Positions 36,847-46,458 of a stretch of DNA of 64,000 bases are shown in pieces (the stretch's first letter is position 1; each line of letters opens with the position of its first letter). Made by a program: the position numbers and the translations under genes. Location: the NCBI GenBank assembly GCA_019359595.1, contig JAHHGZ010000001.1, positions 280,561 through 344,560 on the forward strand, in the 5' to 3' direction. This stretch comes from Cyanomargarita calcarea GSE-NOS-MK-12-04C (GTDB lineage: Bacteria > Cyanobacteriota > Cyanobacteriia > Cyanobacteriales > Nostocaceae). The notes below the pieces were generated by a model, which worked only from the letters and a program-made list of their open reading frames with translations, was not told where the DNA came from and did not search any database.

Positions 36847-37569
36847 TTATTTCACAATTAAAGATTTAATTTCTTGTTGTAATTGTTCGTTGATAATTTC
36901 AGTCCCGATACCTGGTTTATCAAGGTTAACTTTAATAAAAGTTGTTTTATCTCGACTTGTAAATTTTTTATCGTTGTCTGAATCTTTAAGAATTTTAATA
37001 AAAATAGCATTAATACTGGAAACCACGTTCCAACTCAACATCTGAGTATTATTTGGGGTGATTTGTTGGAGATTTTTCCCGGACATATCTGATAGATAAC
37101 CGATACTAGCATCTTCTTCATTGAGTTTTTTGTCTTTAGTTGTATCCGTATTAATAATTTTGTACAACCAAAATCTGATTGATGGTTCGTCTTTTTGTTT
37201 TTTCTCCAAGAAGTCAAATGAAGTTATAATGGCTTTTTTATTTAAGAGCAAAGATGTTTCACCATTTTGTTTGCGATAAAATATTATGTTATGAATACTG
37301 TCTCTTTTCTCGTAAGAGGAGCTAGAATCAAATATATTTTCTCTCCCTTGATTTTTATCTGAAGACAAAGTTACAGGAATCAGCAGATAGTCTGATTGCT
37401 CTTTGATAACTAAATCTCCATAGCTGACATTGGGTTCTGCTTTTTTTTCTGCACTTTTCTGCTGCAAATTCTGGTCAATTTCTTTCTGGATGCTCTCTTG
37501 GCATGATAAGCAGAAGCTAGATAGGATAATTGCGATAGCTATTTTTGTGAAAAACTTATAATTCAGCAT
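36847..37569 (-). CDS. Hypothetical lipoprotein
   Basis: A 240-aa protein. The N-terminal hydrophobic segment ends in the lipobox-like SFCLSC at residues 20-25, so it is predicted to be lipid-anchored. The mature part is lysine- and aspartate-rich and contains a DSDNDKKFTSRDKT stretch reminiscent of a calcium-binding loop. I do not recognise a family. Start ATG 37569 (MLNYKFF) fits the signal best; an upstream ATG at 37596 would bury it. Confidence 0.65.
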   Translation of the reverse strand: MLNYKFFTKIAIAIILSSFCLSCQESIQKEIDQNLQQKSAEKKAEPNVSYGDLVIKEQSDYLLIPVTLSSDKNQGRENIFDSSSSYEKRDSIHNIIFYRKQNGETSLLLNKKAIITSFDFLEKKQKDEPSIRFWLYKIINTDTTKDKKLNEEDASIGYLSDMSGKNLQQITPNNTQMLSWNVVSSINAIFIKILKDSDNDKKFTSRDKTTFIKVNLDKPGIGTEIINEQLQQEIKSLIVK

Positions 37570-37657
37570 GGAAATTTTTATAACATCAGACTGCAATAGT
37601 TTATGCCATAACAGGATGGTTATTAAACTAAATCTCTTTCATTTCCTCAAAACTCAA

Positions 37658-37684
37658 AAACCTGGTCAAGGGTGACCAGGTTTC
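37658..37684. terminator. Bidirectional hairpin
   Basis: An 11-bp perfect stem AAACCTGGTCA/TGACCAGGTTT with short loop, flanked by T-runs. It lies about 90 bases upstream of the lipoprotein gene. No adjacent gene clearly requires it. Confidence 0.6.
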
Positions 37685-37699
37685 TTTAATACGTAGCAA

Positions 37700-38649
37700 A
37701 TCAAATTAATATTTTAAACTAAGGTGGACTTAACGACTAGCAAACTCAGCATATTGACGTTTTTCCGCTTTGGGATTTGGCTAAATTTTTCCAAATGAAT
37801 GGAAATATGCCACTTTTATTTATATGCTGTCATTCACTCGGGCTGCTGACGGCTGACACCTGGTGTGCATACCCTTTTGGTTTAGTTGTGTTTTATTTGG
37901 TGTCTTGACTATTAATCTATCACTCCAATTAGAAGTTGCAACCCTTTTGTTACTCAAGTTTATCTGTCTTTAAAGTTCTAAACAATCGAGATGGCAACGG
38001 ATATGCGGTTGATAGGTCTGTTTGTATCTATAATTTACATCTTGTCTAAGCTATTTAACGCAAAAAAGACAACTAAGTATTTATGAGATTTTCGACTGCG
38101 AATCCATCCGTCAGGGACTCAAAGTCCCTGTCTCATAGCTTAAGTCCTCTGAAGAGGACTTATATTATGGAAGATTTTATCAGGTAAAATTAGTTACTCA
38201 AAATTATTTTTTTCATGGTTTATGTGTATAGGTGCAACATTTGTAGAGTGACTCATTTGACGTAAAAAAAGATTATCTAATAGTCCTCTTCAGAGGACTT
38301 TAGCTATGAGACAGGGATTTATAATCCCTGGCGGACAGGAGCGCAGTCGGATAATCTATAAATACTTGGTTATTTTTGTGTTGACGATATCGAGAAAGTG
38401 CATTCCGGTGAGCCCCTAACTAGCGACTAAAGCGCAGCTAGTAACGTATGTTTTCCTGAATCCCTGGAAGCTTTACTATACAAGGGTTTTAATAAGATTT
38501 CTACATGAGCGATCGCCTATCTAAATACTTGTACTAATTTTACTTAGAGTACATCACGATCCATTATGGCGAATTATCCCTAATTTGGCGAATCAAAAGC
38601 TACATTGATATAGTTTCTTGAGCAATATAAGTTTTACGTGCATCTACTA
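37700..38649. other. Large intergenic region with repeat elements
   Basis: About 950 bases without a gene. It holds a large inverted repeat (see 38100-38345) and a possible promoter region for the amino-acid transporter. I looked for a glutamine-type riboswitch upstream of 38650 and could not fit a consensus. Confidence 0.5.
38100..38345. repeat. Large inverted repeat element
   Basis: The left arm (about 38108-38163, TCAGGGACTCAAAGTCCCTG...TAAGTCCTCTGAAGAGGACTT) pairs with the right arm (about 38280-38336, AGTCCTCTTCAGAGGACTTT...GACAGGGATTTATAATCCCTG). Each arm itself carries two short palindromes. The same family is seen at 18210-18375 and 40930-40992. Confidence 0.8.
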
Positions 38650-40131
38650 ATGACAAAATGGAGAAGGCGGATATTTACTTTGCTATTTGGGGTAATGGTG
38701 GCGATCGCGATCGTTATCAGTCAAAATTCCTTACTAGCATCCAGTGTGGGCAAGGACACGTTGAGGATGATTACTTCCCCCGACTATCCACCCTTTGAAT
38801 ATTACGACCAGGGGGCTGAAAGGAAGATTGTTGGCTTTGATATTGATATTGCGAACTACATTGCTAAGGAATTAGGGTTCAAACTCGAAGTGATGGAGTC
38901 TGATTTTAGCGGTTTGATTCCAGCATTACAGGCAAACCGAGCCGATTTTGCAATGGCTAGTATGAATCCTACTCCGGAACGGTTGCGGAATCTTGATTTT
39001 TCGATCGTTTATTACCAAGGCAAGGATACGATTATCGCACCTGTTGGTAGTAATATCACCAAATTAGAAGATTTGGCGGGCAAACGGGTGGGGGTGCAGT
39101 TGGGAACAACCCAGGAGCAAAGTGTCAAAGAAATCGGGGTAAAATTACCTTCGATGGAAATCAAGCTGCTGAATAAAGCACCGGATATGATTCAGGAAAT
39201 CAAATCTGGGCGGATTGATGCTGTGATTTTGGGAGATACTGTAGCGCAAGGATTCACCCAATCTAACCCAGAATTAGAGTTTCATCCATTATCCTCCAAC
39301 AAACCAGATGGTGGTTCGGCGATCGCTTTTTCTAAAGGTTCGTCTTTAGTTGCACCCTTTAACAAGGTCTTGCAAAAAATGCTGGATGGGGGTGAAGTTG
39401 AGAGGTTGAAAACTAAGTGGTTTGCCCTCAAGTCACCAGATGCAGCCACTTCTAAACCAGCAGCTAAAGGGCTAAATCTCGATTTACGTCGAATTATTCC
39501 CGATATTCCTTTCATCCTTCAGGGAATACCCGTAAGCCTATTGTTCACTTTGTTATCCCTATTTTTTGGGCTAATCTGGGGAACGTTGCTAACTGTATGT
39601 AAAATTACAGGTATTAAACCGCTGATTTTGTTTGCCAATGCCTATACTTCGGTATTTCGTGGCACACCTATGCTTTTACAATTAGCGTTGGTTTATTACG
39701 CTACACCACAACTCACCGGTTACGATATTTCGGCATTACAAGCAGGGGTATTAACTTTTACCCTAAATTCCGGGGCTTATCTGTCGGAGACTATCCGGGG
39801 TGGCATCCAAGCAGTAGATAAAGGACAAACAGAAGCGGCATTGTCAATGGGTGTGCCCTACTATTTGATGATGTCTGATATTATTATGCCGCAAGCATTG
39901 AAGAACATTTTACCCGCTCTGGTGAATGAGGCAATTGGCCTGTTGAAAGATTCAGCATTGGTGTCCACTTTGGGGATGGTAGAAATCTTACGCAGTGCCC
40001 AAATTGTCGGAGCAAACAAGTATATCTACTTTGAACCATTGCTATTTGCAGGATTGATTTACTATGTTCTGGTGATGGCCTTGACTAGGAGTGCATCAAC
40101 TTTAGAAATGAGGTTAAGACGGAGTGAGTGA
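38650..40131 (+). CDS. Amino-acid ABC transporter: binding protein fused to permease (BgtB-like)
   Basis: A 493-aa fusion. An N-terminal membrane anchor/signal (about residues 8-30) leads into a SBP_bac_3 amino-acid-binding domain ([29 protein letters not shown]; to about residue 260). A HisM-type permease follows (about 280-490, [19 protein letters not shown] and EAALSMG coupling helix). This architecture is the cyanobacterial BgtB type for basic and polar amino acids. A GTG 12 bases upstream is an alternative start. It is coupled to the ATPase gene by an 8-base overlap. Confidence 0.93.
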   Translation: MTKWRRRIFTLLFGVMVAIAIVISQNSLLASSVGKDTLRMITSPDYPPFEYYDQGAERKIVGFDIDIANYIAKELGFKLEVMESDFSGLIPALQANRADFAMASMNPTPERLRNLDFSIVYYQGKDTIIAPVGSNITKLEDLAGKRVGVQLGTTQEQSVKEIGVKLPSMEIKLLNKAPDMIQEIKSGRIDAVILGDTVAQGFTQSNPELEFHPLSSNKPDGGSAIAFSKGSSLVAPFNKVLQKMLDGGEVERLKTKWFALKSPDAATSKPAAKGLNLDLRRIIPDIPFILQGIPVSLLFTLLSLFFGLIWGTLLTVCKITGIKPLILFANAYTSVFRGTPMLLQLALVYYATPQLTGYDISALQAGVLTFTLNSGAYLSETIRGGIQAVDKGQTEAALSMGVPYYLMMSDIIMPQALKNILPALVNEAIGLLKDSALVSTLGMVEILRSAQIVGANKYIYFEPLLFAGLIYYVLVMALTRSASTLEMRLRRSE

Positions 40132-40858
40132 GGCAATTATTCGCACGGAATTTTTGTGTAAATCTTTTGGTAAACTCGAAGTACTCAAAGATATTTCGAC
40201 TGAGATTTTGAAAGGGGAAGTCGTTGCAATTTTAGGCCCATCTGGTTCTGGGAAGTCAACTTTCTTACGCTGTTTGAATTTGTTAGAACGTCCCACCAGA
40301 GGACACATCTACTTTAGCGATTGCGAAATCACCCATCCTAGTACCAATATTGCGAAGATTCGGCAGCATTTGGTGATGGTGTTTCAACACTTCAATCTGT
40401 TTCCTCACATGACGGTGCTGCAAAATGTCACCTATGCACCCATGAAGGTGAAAGGTGTAGATAAGCAAAAAGCCCAAACTTTGGGTTTGGAGCTACTGGG
40501 AAAAGTCGGTTTGGCAGAAAAAGCCGATGTTTTCCCAGCCAAACTCTCAGGGGGACAAAAACAACGAGTTGCGATCGCTCGGGCCTTGGCTATGGAACCG
40601 GAGATGATATTATTTGATGAACCAACTTCCGCTCTTGACCCAGAAATGGTTAAAGAGGTGCTTTTAGTAATGCGGGGATTGGCAGAAACTGGCATTACAA
40701 TGGCGATCGTTACCCACGAAATGGGCTTTGCGAAAGAAGTTGCCAGTCGAATTATGTTTCTCGACCAAGGGAGTTTGGCTGAAGATACCACACCAGGGGA
40801 GTTTTTCTCCAACCCTAAATCGAAAAGAGCTAAACAGTTTCTGGAAAAAATGCTTTAA
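40124..40858 (+). CDS. Amino-acid ABC transporter ATPase (GlnQ/BgtA type)
   Basis: A 244-aa ATPase with Walker [15 protein letters not shown]-loop [17 protein letters not shown], signature [15 protein letters not shown], Walker [15 protein letters not shown] and H-loop VTHEMG. It starts at GTG 40124 inside the end of the permease-fusion gene, so it is translationally coupled and is the energy subunit of that transporter. Full length. Confidence 0.96.
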   Translation: MSEAIIRTEFLCKSFGKLEVLKDISTEILKGEVVAILGPSGSGKSTFLRCLNLLERPTRGHIYFSDCEITHPSTNIAKIRQHLVMVFQHFNLFPHMTVLQNVTYAPMKVKGVDKQKAQTLGLELLGKVGLAEKADVFPAKLSGGQKQRVAIARALAMEPEMILFDEPTSALDPEMVKEVLLVMRGLAETGITMAIVTHEMGFAKEVASRIMFLDQGSLAEDTTPGEFFSNPKSKRAKQFLEKML

Positions 40859-40929
40859 CTGATATCTTGTATCTCTAAGAAATCATGTCAAAATCATCAC
40901 TGCTATTACCCAGGGAAATCGATTAACAT

Positions 40930-40992
40930 CCTTACCCGTCAGGGACTATAAGTCCCTGTCTAATAGCAGAAGTCCATTAAAATGGACTGGAA
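40930..40992. repeat. Palindromic repeat copy
   Basis: TCAGGGACTATAAGTCCCTG followed by TCTAATAGCAGAAGTCCATT and AAAATGGACTGG, the same family as 38100-38345. The remainder of 40859-41364 holds further short repeats (for example CCCTCTCCCTGTGGGAGAGG near 41320) and no recognised gene. Confidence 0.75.
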
Positions 40993-41364
40993 TTACACTT
41001 AGAGTTGATTGTGGTTTTAATAACTTATAAAATTATTAATATGTTGTTTATACGCAAGCCGGAAGATATGAGTTAAAGAACCCGACTCCGCAAGCAGACT
41101 ATTGAGGCTGAGGCAAATTACCTTGTAATAGCATTTGACTGGCGATCGCTTGACATCCGGGACAATCACAGCCAAGCTTCTCTATGGGCAAGCTCTTTCA
41201 TTGCCAAAACAAATAATTAACCGCAGTAGGCGTTTCGCCTTCTTGCAGGGTAGCACGCAGTAGCCGCTGTACGGCTTCTTGGAGGGTAGGACGCAGATGA
41301 AATAAAGAATTCGTGCGGTTCCCTCTCCCTGTGGGAGAGGGTCAGGGTGAGGGTAATTAAGTTA

Positions 41365-41526
41365 TCAGCAACCACAACCGTTATGAGCGCAACCTTTTAA
41401 GGTCTTGTGACCTTCAGCGCAGGCTTCAGAACAGTAGTATTTGTCATCGTTCTTGACCGCTTCTTCAATGGAAACAACGCACAGGCAAGTCTGACATGCA
41501 CATTTCATCTGGGTTATAGTTGTCAT
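41365..41526 (-). CDS. smtA: SmtA-type bacterial metallothionein
   Basis: A 53-aa Cys-rich protein read from ATG 41526: MTTITQMKCACQTCLCVV, then EEAVKNDDKYYCSEACAEGH, ending LKGCAHNGCGC. Nine Cys and the two His match the SmtA/BmtA pattern (CxCxxCxC ... YYCSxACAxGH ... C-H-x-GCxC) that binds a Zn4 cluster and buffers zinc or cadmium. A GAGG site lies before the ATG, and an SmtB-like operator sits upstream at 41562-41581. It is small enough to be missed by length-based gene calling. No ArsR/SmtB gene is adjacent. Confidence 0.93.
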   Translation of the reverse strand: MTTITQMKCACQTCLCVVSIEEAVKNDDKYYCSEACAEGHKTLKGCAHNGCGC

Positions 41527-41561
41527 TTGTTTTTCCTCTGTTCACTTGAACTACTATAACA

Positions 41562-41581
41562 CTTGAACAGTCATTCATGTA
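41562..41581 (-). promoter_or_regulatory. SmtB/ArsR-type operator upstream of smtA
   Basis: CTTGAACAGTCATTCATGT closely resembles the 12-2-12 SmtB site (core ATGAACAGTTATTCAGAT). It is centred about 45 bases upstream of the metallothionein start. Zinc release of an ArsR-family repressor would induce the gene; the repressor is not in the window. Confidence 0.75.
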
Positions 41582-41688
41582 TATAATTAATTTATATGAA
41601 GTAAAAATAGAGTCTCTAGGGATTTAGGCTTGACTGCATGGATATGTAAATATATTCATGCAGTATGTTATGTTCGCAACTATGTAAT

Positions 41689-42672
41689 TTACCGCAAACA
41701 TAAGCGGAAGCTTTCAAATGGGTCAAACCCAGGGAGTACTTGATCATTACATTTTATACCAGCCCAGTCGGCAGCAGTTTCTTCGTGGTGGTATATCATT
41801 CTGGTCAACATTTGATCCCAGTTGTGTGAGGGAAGTTGCAACAATATATCTGTCAATTGATAGAAGGCATCTAGCACGGCAAAGCTGGCTTCGCACACGT
41901 GGGGTGGACGTTCCAGCAACAAACTATCTCGTTGAAGGAAAAATAGGTCATGGGGAATGACTGCATCCACAGGACGTGCCAAACTATTTGTAATTGCCTT
42001 AATTTCATCGCGATCGCGGATATCAGTTGCGACTACCAGCATTTCAACACCAAACTTTTTGGCATGTTCCAGAAAATCTTTGGCATTAGCGACTGACTTG
42101 CGTGTTGGTTTGACGACATATAGATTGCCATCGAATAAGCTGGGTAAAGGTGATGCGAAAACATCTTTGCCTGCCGACATATCAACAGCGATCGCTTCAT
42201 TACTATCTTCCCAAACATGCTTGAGGAAAATCTCAATTGCACCAGTTTTGCTATGAAAGCATTTCTTGCGGTAATCATCTTCTGTAAAATCCCCAACCCT
42301 AATCAACTCTACCCCATTAATCAGGGTGACATAACGCAGCCGCCATTGTGCAGGTTCAGACAACCTTAACAGACGTGACCCTTCTCCTGGGGGAGTAGTT
42401 TTAATCATTGGCAAATCTGCAGTTATCCGGGGGTTAGTGCCAGCAAAATAATGACGCAACCAATCTAAGTCATTGCCGATATCTTGTGCTGGGCCGAGTT
42501 GTCCACGTTGAATGTCAGTTGACGTGGCTCCAAGTTCGTGAGCAAGATGTAGATTATGGTCGCCATCAATGCCCAGAACTCGTTTATTGCAGAAATAATT
42601 CAAAAATTGCAGAAGGCTGGCAGTTAAAGTTGTCTTACCGCTTCCACCCTTGCCATAGACTGCTAGTTTCAT
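41689..42672 (-). CDS. CooC/MinD-like P-loop ATPase
   Basis: A 327-aa protein with the deviant Walker A MKLAVYGKGGSGKTTLTAS at the N-terminus and the switch region VLGIDGDHNLHLAHELG. The middle has AIAVDMSAGKDVFASPLP in place of the usual DxxPG. It resembles the CooC/NifH-ParA family, whose members insert metals or move cargo using ATP. It lies divergently from the iron/cobalamin permease gene across a Fur-like box, so a role in metal handling is suggested. No partner metalloprotein is visible. Confidence 0.8.
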   Translation of the reverse strand: MKLAVYGKGGSGKTTLTASLLQFLNYFCNKRVLGIDGDHNLHLAHELGATSTDIQRGQLGPAQDIGNDLDWLRHYFAGTNPRITADLPMIKTTPPGEGSRLLRLSEPAQWRLRYVTLINGVELIRVGDFTEDDYRKKCFHSKTGAIEIFLKHVWEDSNEAIAVDMSAGKDVFASPLPSLFDGNLYVVKPTRKSVANAKDFLEHAKKFGVEMLVVATDIRDRDEIKAITNSLARPVDAVIPHDLFFLQRDSLLLERPPHVCEASFAVLDAFYQLTDILLQLPSHNWDQMLTRMIYHHEETAADWAGIKCNDQVLPGFDPFESFRLCLR

Positions 42673-42778
42673 GGTGTCTCCACTGGATCTACGGGATAAT
42701 TTTATTTACTCACAAAATAATCTATCATACGTCAAAAGCTTGGACTATCGAAACCGTATTTGCATAACCATACTCTGA

Positions 42779-42797
42779 AATAATGAGAATCGTTTTT
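42779..42797. promoter_or_regulatory. Fur-like box between divergent genes
   Basis: AATAATGAGAATCGTTTTT agrees with the Fur consensus GATAATGATAATCATTATC at 14 of 19 positions. It lies about 110 bases upstream of the CooC-like gene and 300 upstream of the permease gene. Confidence 0.55.
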
Positions 42798-42965
42798 ATG
42801 ATAGCTGAGATTTTGAAAGGATGAAATCTTTCGGAGCTATTTCCTCCCAATTAGGGTCGCAAAATGAAGTAGAGTATTGGATAAGCATTTTTACTGCAAT
42901 ACTAGCGGCGAACTGATAATATAATCCTCAATTACTCTTCTAGCCAAGAATAAAACAACGTTCAG

Positions 42966-43130
42966 ATGTTGTTGTACGAGGGTGGAGTGGATAGCTGGGT
43001 AGCGATTGAAACTTATGCCCAGACCAAGCAGCGATGGCTGCAACAGTTTTTGGCACTACCTAAAGGTAATTGTCAAGGAACAGAACAACAAAATGAGAAT
43101 ATTATCACGGTATTTAAGCAAACAAACTAA
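42966..43130 (+). pseudogene. N-terminal fragment of an ISAs1-type transposase
   Basis: From ATG 42966 the frame reads GGVDSWVAIETYAQTKQRWL then QQFLALPKGN, matching the DDE_Tnp_1-associated N-terminal domain of ISAs1-family transposases (xDSWxAIxxFxxxKxxWLxxFLxLPxG). It loses similarity and stops at 43130. Only about 35 residues remain. It overlaps the start of the permease gene in another frame and must have shaped its upstream region. Confidence 0.55.
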
Positions 43131-44109
43131 TCGCGTTTTCTTGGCTGTATTCATCCTTTTATTATTTCTGCTATCAACGCTTTTACTTTCGCTTTCTCAG
43201 GGTGCTGTCCCATTGAGTTTACCCGAACTTGGGCAAGCATTACTCCGCCAAGGCGACCCGGTAAAACAAACTATACTTTGGGATTTACGTATTCCCCGTA
43301 TTCTTGCAGCCATAACAGTTGGTGCTGCGTTGGGAATGTCGGGAGCGTTGTTACAAGGAATGTTGCGAAATAGTCTCGCTGACCCTTTTATTTTGGGGAT
43401 TTCCGCAGGTGCGGGGTTAGTTGTGATAGTAATGGTAGTATTGCAAGTGTTTCAAGCTTGGATTCCCTTAGCAGCTTGGATTGGTGCAATTATTACCACG
43501 GCTCTAGTAATTTTTCTCGGTCGTTCGGGTTCAAAACTTTCCACAGAAAGGTTAATTTTGGCGGGTGTTGCGGTCAGTTCGTTATTTGGTGCGGTACAGA
43601 GTACTTTACTTTTACTTGCTGAGGATGGACAAATTCAGCAGGCTTTGAACTGGTTAATTGGTAGTCTGAATGGAAGAGGATGGCGAGAGGTTACCACTAC
43701 TGCTCCTTATATTATTGTTGCATTAATCGGTGGATGCTTACTGGCGCGATCGCTGAATTTACTGTCTTTAGGGGATGACTTAGCGGTGGGATTGGGTGTA
43801 AATTTAATGCGTTCGCGTTTCTTGATTGCAGCAGTAGCAACCCTTCTTGCCGCAGGTGCAGTTAGCATCAGTGGGTTAGTTGGTTTTATCGGTTTAGTGG
43901 TTCCCCACGGTATTCGCTTAATGGTAGGAAACGACCATCGCATCTTACTTCCATTATCAGCCCTTGGTGGTGCGTGGTTGCTAGTATTTGCTGATTTACT
44001 CTCTCGACTCGGTTCTGTTGAGTTACCAGTAGGTTCGGTGACAGCTTTGTTGGGTTCCCCATTATTTATTTGGTTACTCTATCGTCGTCAAACAGGGAAT
44101 AACTCCTAG
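43093..44109 (+). CDS. FecCD-family ABC transporter permease (iron-siderophore or cobalamin)
   Basis: A 338-aa permease with about nine to ten membrane segments and the family motifs LRIPRILAAITVGAALGMSGALLQGMLRNSLADPFILG, GLVGFIGLVVPHGIRLMVGNDHR and GSVTALLGSPLFIWLL. It starts at ATG 43093; the upstream frame is the transposase relic. It is followed 31 bases later by a binding-protein gene, so the two form one operon. No ATPase gene accompanies them. Substrate could be siderophore, heme or B12. Confidence 0.93.
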   Translation: MRILSRYLSKQTNRVFLAVFILLLFLLSTLLLSLSQGAVPLSLPELGQALLRQGDPVKQTILWDLRIPRILAAITVGAALGMSGALLQGMLRNSLADPFILGISAGAGLVVIVMVVLQVFQAWIPLAAWIGAIITTALVIFLGRSGSKLSTERLILAGVAVSSLFGAVQSTLLLLAEDGQIQQALNWLIGSLNGRGWREVTTTAPYIIVALIGGCLLARSLNLLSLGDDLAVGLGVNLMRSRFLIAAVATLLAAGAVSISGLVGFIGLVVPHGIRLMVGNDHRILLPLSALGGAWLLVFADLLSRLGSVELPVGSVTALLGSPLFIWLLYRRQTGNNS

Positions 44110-44140
44110 CTCCATTTTTTCTCACTCTTGATTAGCCAAG

Positions 44141-45019
44141 ATGAATCAAAAAATTACAGTTGCTTGCATCTCAATTTTTTTAGGTCTAAACCTATTTGCT
44201 TGCTCTCATAGTAATTCTGAAACAAAAGCAGAAAAAACTCCAACCCAACCAATTCAACAAGCCAAACGAGTCATCGTACTTACACCACTAGCAGCAGATT
44301 TAATTTATAGCTTAGATAAAACTAAACTCGTTGGTGTACCTAACGGTAGATACACAGACATAATTGCTAAATCCAAATTTACCGATTTTCCTAGAGTCGG
44401 AACTCGTTCTGCAATTAATTTAGAAAAAATTGTTTCCCTCAAACCTGATTTAGTCATCGGTGCTGAAAAAATGCATGACCAAGCATTAGCAAAATTAAAA
44501 GAATTAGGAATTCCAACCATTGCCCGTACTATCAGTAGTTGGCAAGATTTAGAAAATCAGACAACAGAGTTAGCCCAGCATATTGGTGTTGACCCGAAAC
44601 CAATTTTAGATAAATATAAATCTTGCTTAAATAATATTCCGAAGAATGGGAAATCAGTATTAATTTTATTACGGGCACAACCAACATCCTCGCCAAATAA
44701 ATATAGTTGGGCTGGTGATTTACTCGAAAAGTTCAATTATAAAAACTTGGTTGCAGATTTTCAATCAGGGAGTCGATTTAAGGGTTATTTAACTCTTTCC
44801 CAAGAAAAAATACTCGAAGCGAATCCCGAGAAACTTTTTATCATTGAGTCCGATAATTTGAATCCTGATGATTTTAAAAAGCTACCTTTTTGGAATAAAT
44901 TAAAAGCAATACAAAATAATCAGGTATATACTTTTCATCATGATGGTTTAATTACTCCCATTAGTGTTGATAATCTTGAGGAGACTTGTACAAAATTACG
45001 AGAAATCGCAGGTAAGTAG
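44141..45019 (+). CDS. BtuF/FepB-type periplasmic binding lipoprotein
   Basis: A 292-aa protein with lipobox LGLNLFAC (Cys21) and a class III binding-protein fold. The first domain begins RVIVLTPLAADLIYSLDKTKLVGVP and holds VGTRSAINLEKIVSLKPDLVIG, then a helical linker, and the second domain has VLILLRAQPTSS. It is the partner of the upstream permease. The sequence is nearer the BtuF/HmuT group than ferric-dicitrate proteins by eye, but the ligand cannot be fixed from sequence. A MITE follows. Confidence 0.88.
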   Translation: MNQKITVACISIFLGLNLFACSHSNSETKAEKTPTQPIQQAKRVIVLTPLAADLIYSLDKTKLVGVPNGRYTDIIAKSKFTDFPRVGTRSAINLEKIVSLKPDLVIGAEKMHDQALAKLKELGIPTIARTISSWQDLENQTTELAQHIGVDPKPILDKYKSCLNNIPKNGKSVLILLRAQPTSSPNKYSWAGDLLEKFNYKNLVADFQSGSRFKGYLTLSQEKILEANPEKLFIIESDNLNPDDFKKLPFWNKLKAIQNNQVYTFHHDGLITPISVDNLEETCTKLREIAGK

Positions 45020-45136
45020 ACTCTCAATACGCTTCGGTTAAAGGTGTAAAAATAAGACTTCAGCCGACAATGTTTTTCTATTTTTTGCTTATCCGTAGCT
45101 TGCTTCTGCGGAGCAGTACCGTATTGAGTAGACTCT

Positions 45137-45254
45137 TATACCAATTCTGTATGAGGTTGCGCTTTATTCACCCACAGGCTGAAGCCTGGGACTATACGTA
45201 CAAAGCCCACCTGCGTGGGCTAATTAGGCGCATCTTCATAAAGAAATGGTATTA
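45137..45254. repeat. Complete MITE copy (118 bp)
   Basis: TATACCAATTCTGTATGAGG at one end and CTTCATAAAGAAATGGTATTA at the other. The middle holds two hairpins (CAGGCTGAAGCCTG, AGCCCACCTGCGTGGGCT). This is the full version of the fragment inside the PIN gene at 23945-24039. Confidence 0.9.
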
Positions 45255-45298
45255 CTTGATTACCGAATAAGAAATAATTAACCGCAGACGAAAAAACT

Positions 45299-46327
45299 TT
45301 ACCTCGCATAATACCGTCGCAAAATCACCCAGGAAACTACAGGTGTACCAATCAACGCAGTCACCGAATTTAATGGTAATACCGTCTGATTTCCAGGAAT
45401 AGTACACAACAAATCTGCAATCAATGCCATTATTGCCCCCATAATTGTCACTGCAGGCACTAAAATCCGATGGTCACTGCTATTAAACATACTCCGACAC
45501 AAATGGGGAACAGCCACACCCAGGAAGGCAATGGGACCGCAAAATGCTGTAATTGCACCTGCCAATATTGAAGCACTTGTAATTACCCAAAACCTCGTTC
45601 TTTCCAAATTTAAACCCAGGGTCAAAGCATAGGACTCACCCACCAGTAACACATTCAACGGTTTCGACAACACAGTTGCAACTAATAACCCCAACAGCAC
45701 CACACCCGCTAAAACAGGCATTTGTTGCCAAGTTACCCCCGCAAAACTGCCGAAAGTCCATTGCAGATATGCTTGGATTTGTTGGCGATCGCTAAATTGT
45801 AATAGAATACTAACTAATGCACTCGTGGCATAACCAAACAACAATCCTAAAATTAACAATGTCATTGTATCTTGAACACGACGCGATACAACTAACACTA
45901 ACCCTAAGACAGCAGCAGCACCCAAACTCGATGCAATAACCAAACTTAAATCACCAAAAACACCCAAAGTTTGAAAAATTGCCCCCGCACCAGCGAAATT
46001 TGCCGTCAGTACAACCAAAGCCACACCCAAGGAAGCACCCGAACTAATTCCTAACACAAAAGGTCCCGCAAGTGGATTTCTAAAAATTGTTTGCATCTGC
46101 AATCCACTCACACCCAAAGCAGCACCAGCAAGCATAGCAGTCATCGCTTTTGGTAAGCGAAACTTAAAAATAATATTCGTCCAACTTGTCTTTTCGGCCT
46201 CCCCACCAAACAAAACTTTAACAACTTCTTTAATAGGAATCTGCACCGAACCAAGGGCAATATCTAATAAAAAAGCAAGAATTAACACCCCAATCAACAA
46301 TAGACCTGTTGCAAAAGTCTTCTTCAT
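45299..46327 (-). CDS. FecCD-family ABC permease (second copy)
   Basis: A 342-aa permease, paralogous to that at 43093-44109. It carries FRLPKAMTAMLAGAALGVSGLQMQTIFRNPLAGPFVLG, FLGVAVPHLCRSMFNSSDHRIL and NSVTALIGTPVVSW. It is the last gene of the minus-strand btuB operon (receptor, [2Fe-2S] protein, binding protein, permease). Given the cobalamin riboswitch at the operon head, B12 or another corrinoid is the likely substrate. Confidence 0.92.
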   Translation of the reverse strand: MKKTFATGLLLIGVLILAFLLDIALGSVQIPIKEVVKVLFGGEAEKTSWTNIIFKFRLPKAMTAMLAGAALGVSGLQMQTIFRNPLAGPFVLGISSGASLGVALVVLTANFAGAGAIFQTLGVFGDLSLVIASSLGAAAVLGLVLVVSRRVQDTMTLLILGLLFGYATSALVSILLQFSDRQQIQAYLQWTFGSFAGVTWQQMPVLAGVVLLGLLVATVLSKPLNVLLVGESYALTLGLNLERTRFWVITSASILAGAITAFCGPIAFLGVAVPHLCRSMFNSSDHRILVPAVTIMGAIMALIADLLCTIPGNQTVLPLNSVTALIGTPVVSWVILRRYYAR

Positions 46328-46458
46328 CAGCGTTCATCTGCGTGCATCAGCGGTTAATTATTTATTATTTGGTCATGAAGCAAAAACTCTAATATAAAAA
46401 ATAGATATTTACTAGTTTTGAAATACTTCCGAACATACCTTGATATATACATATTACT

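Noticed and set aside
38400..38649. Possible glutamine riboswitch before the amino-acid transporter
   Set aside because: The region has hairpin-like stretches, but I could not place the conserved core of the glnA-type motif.
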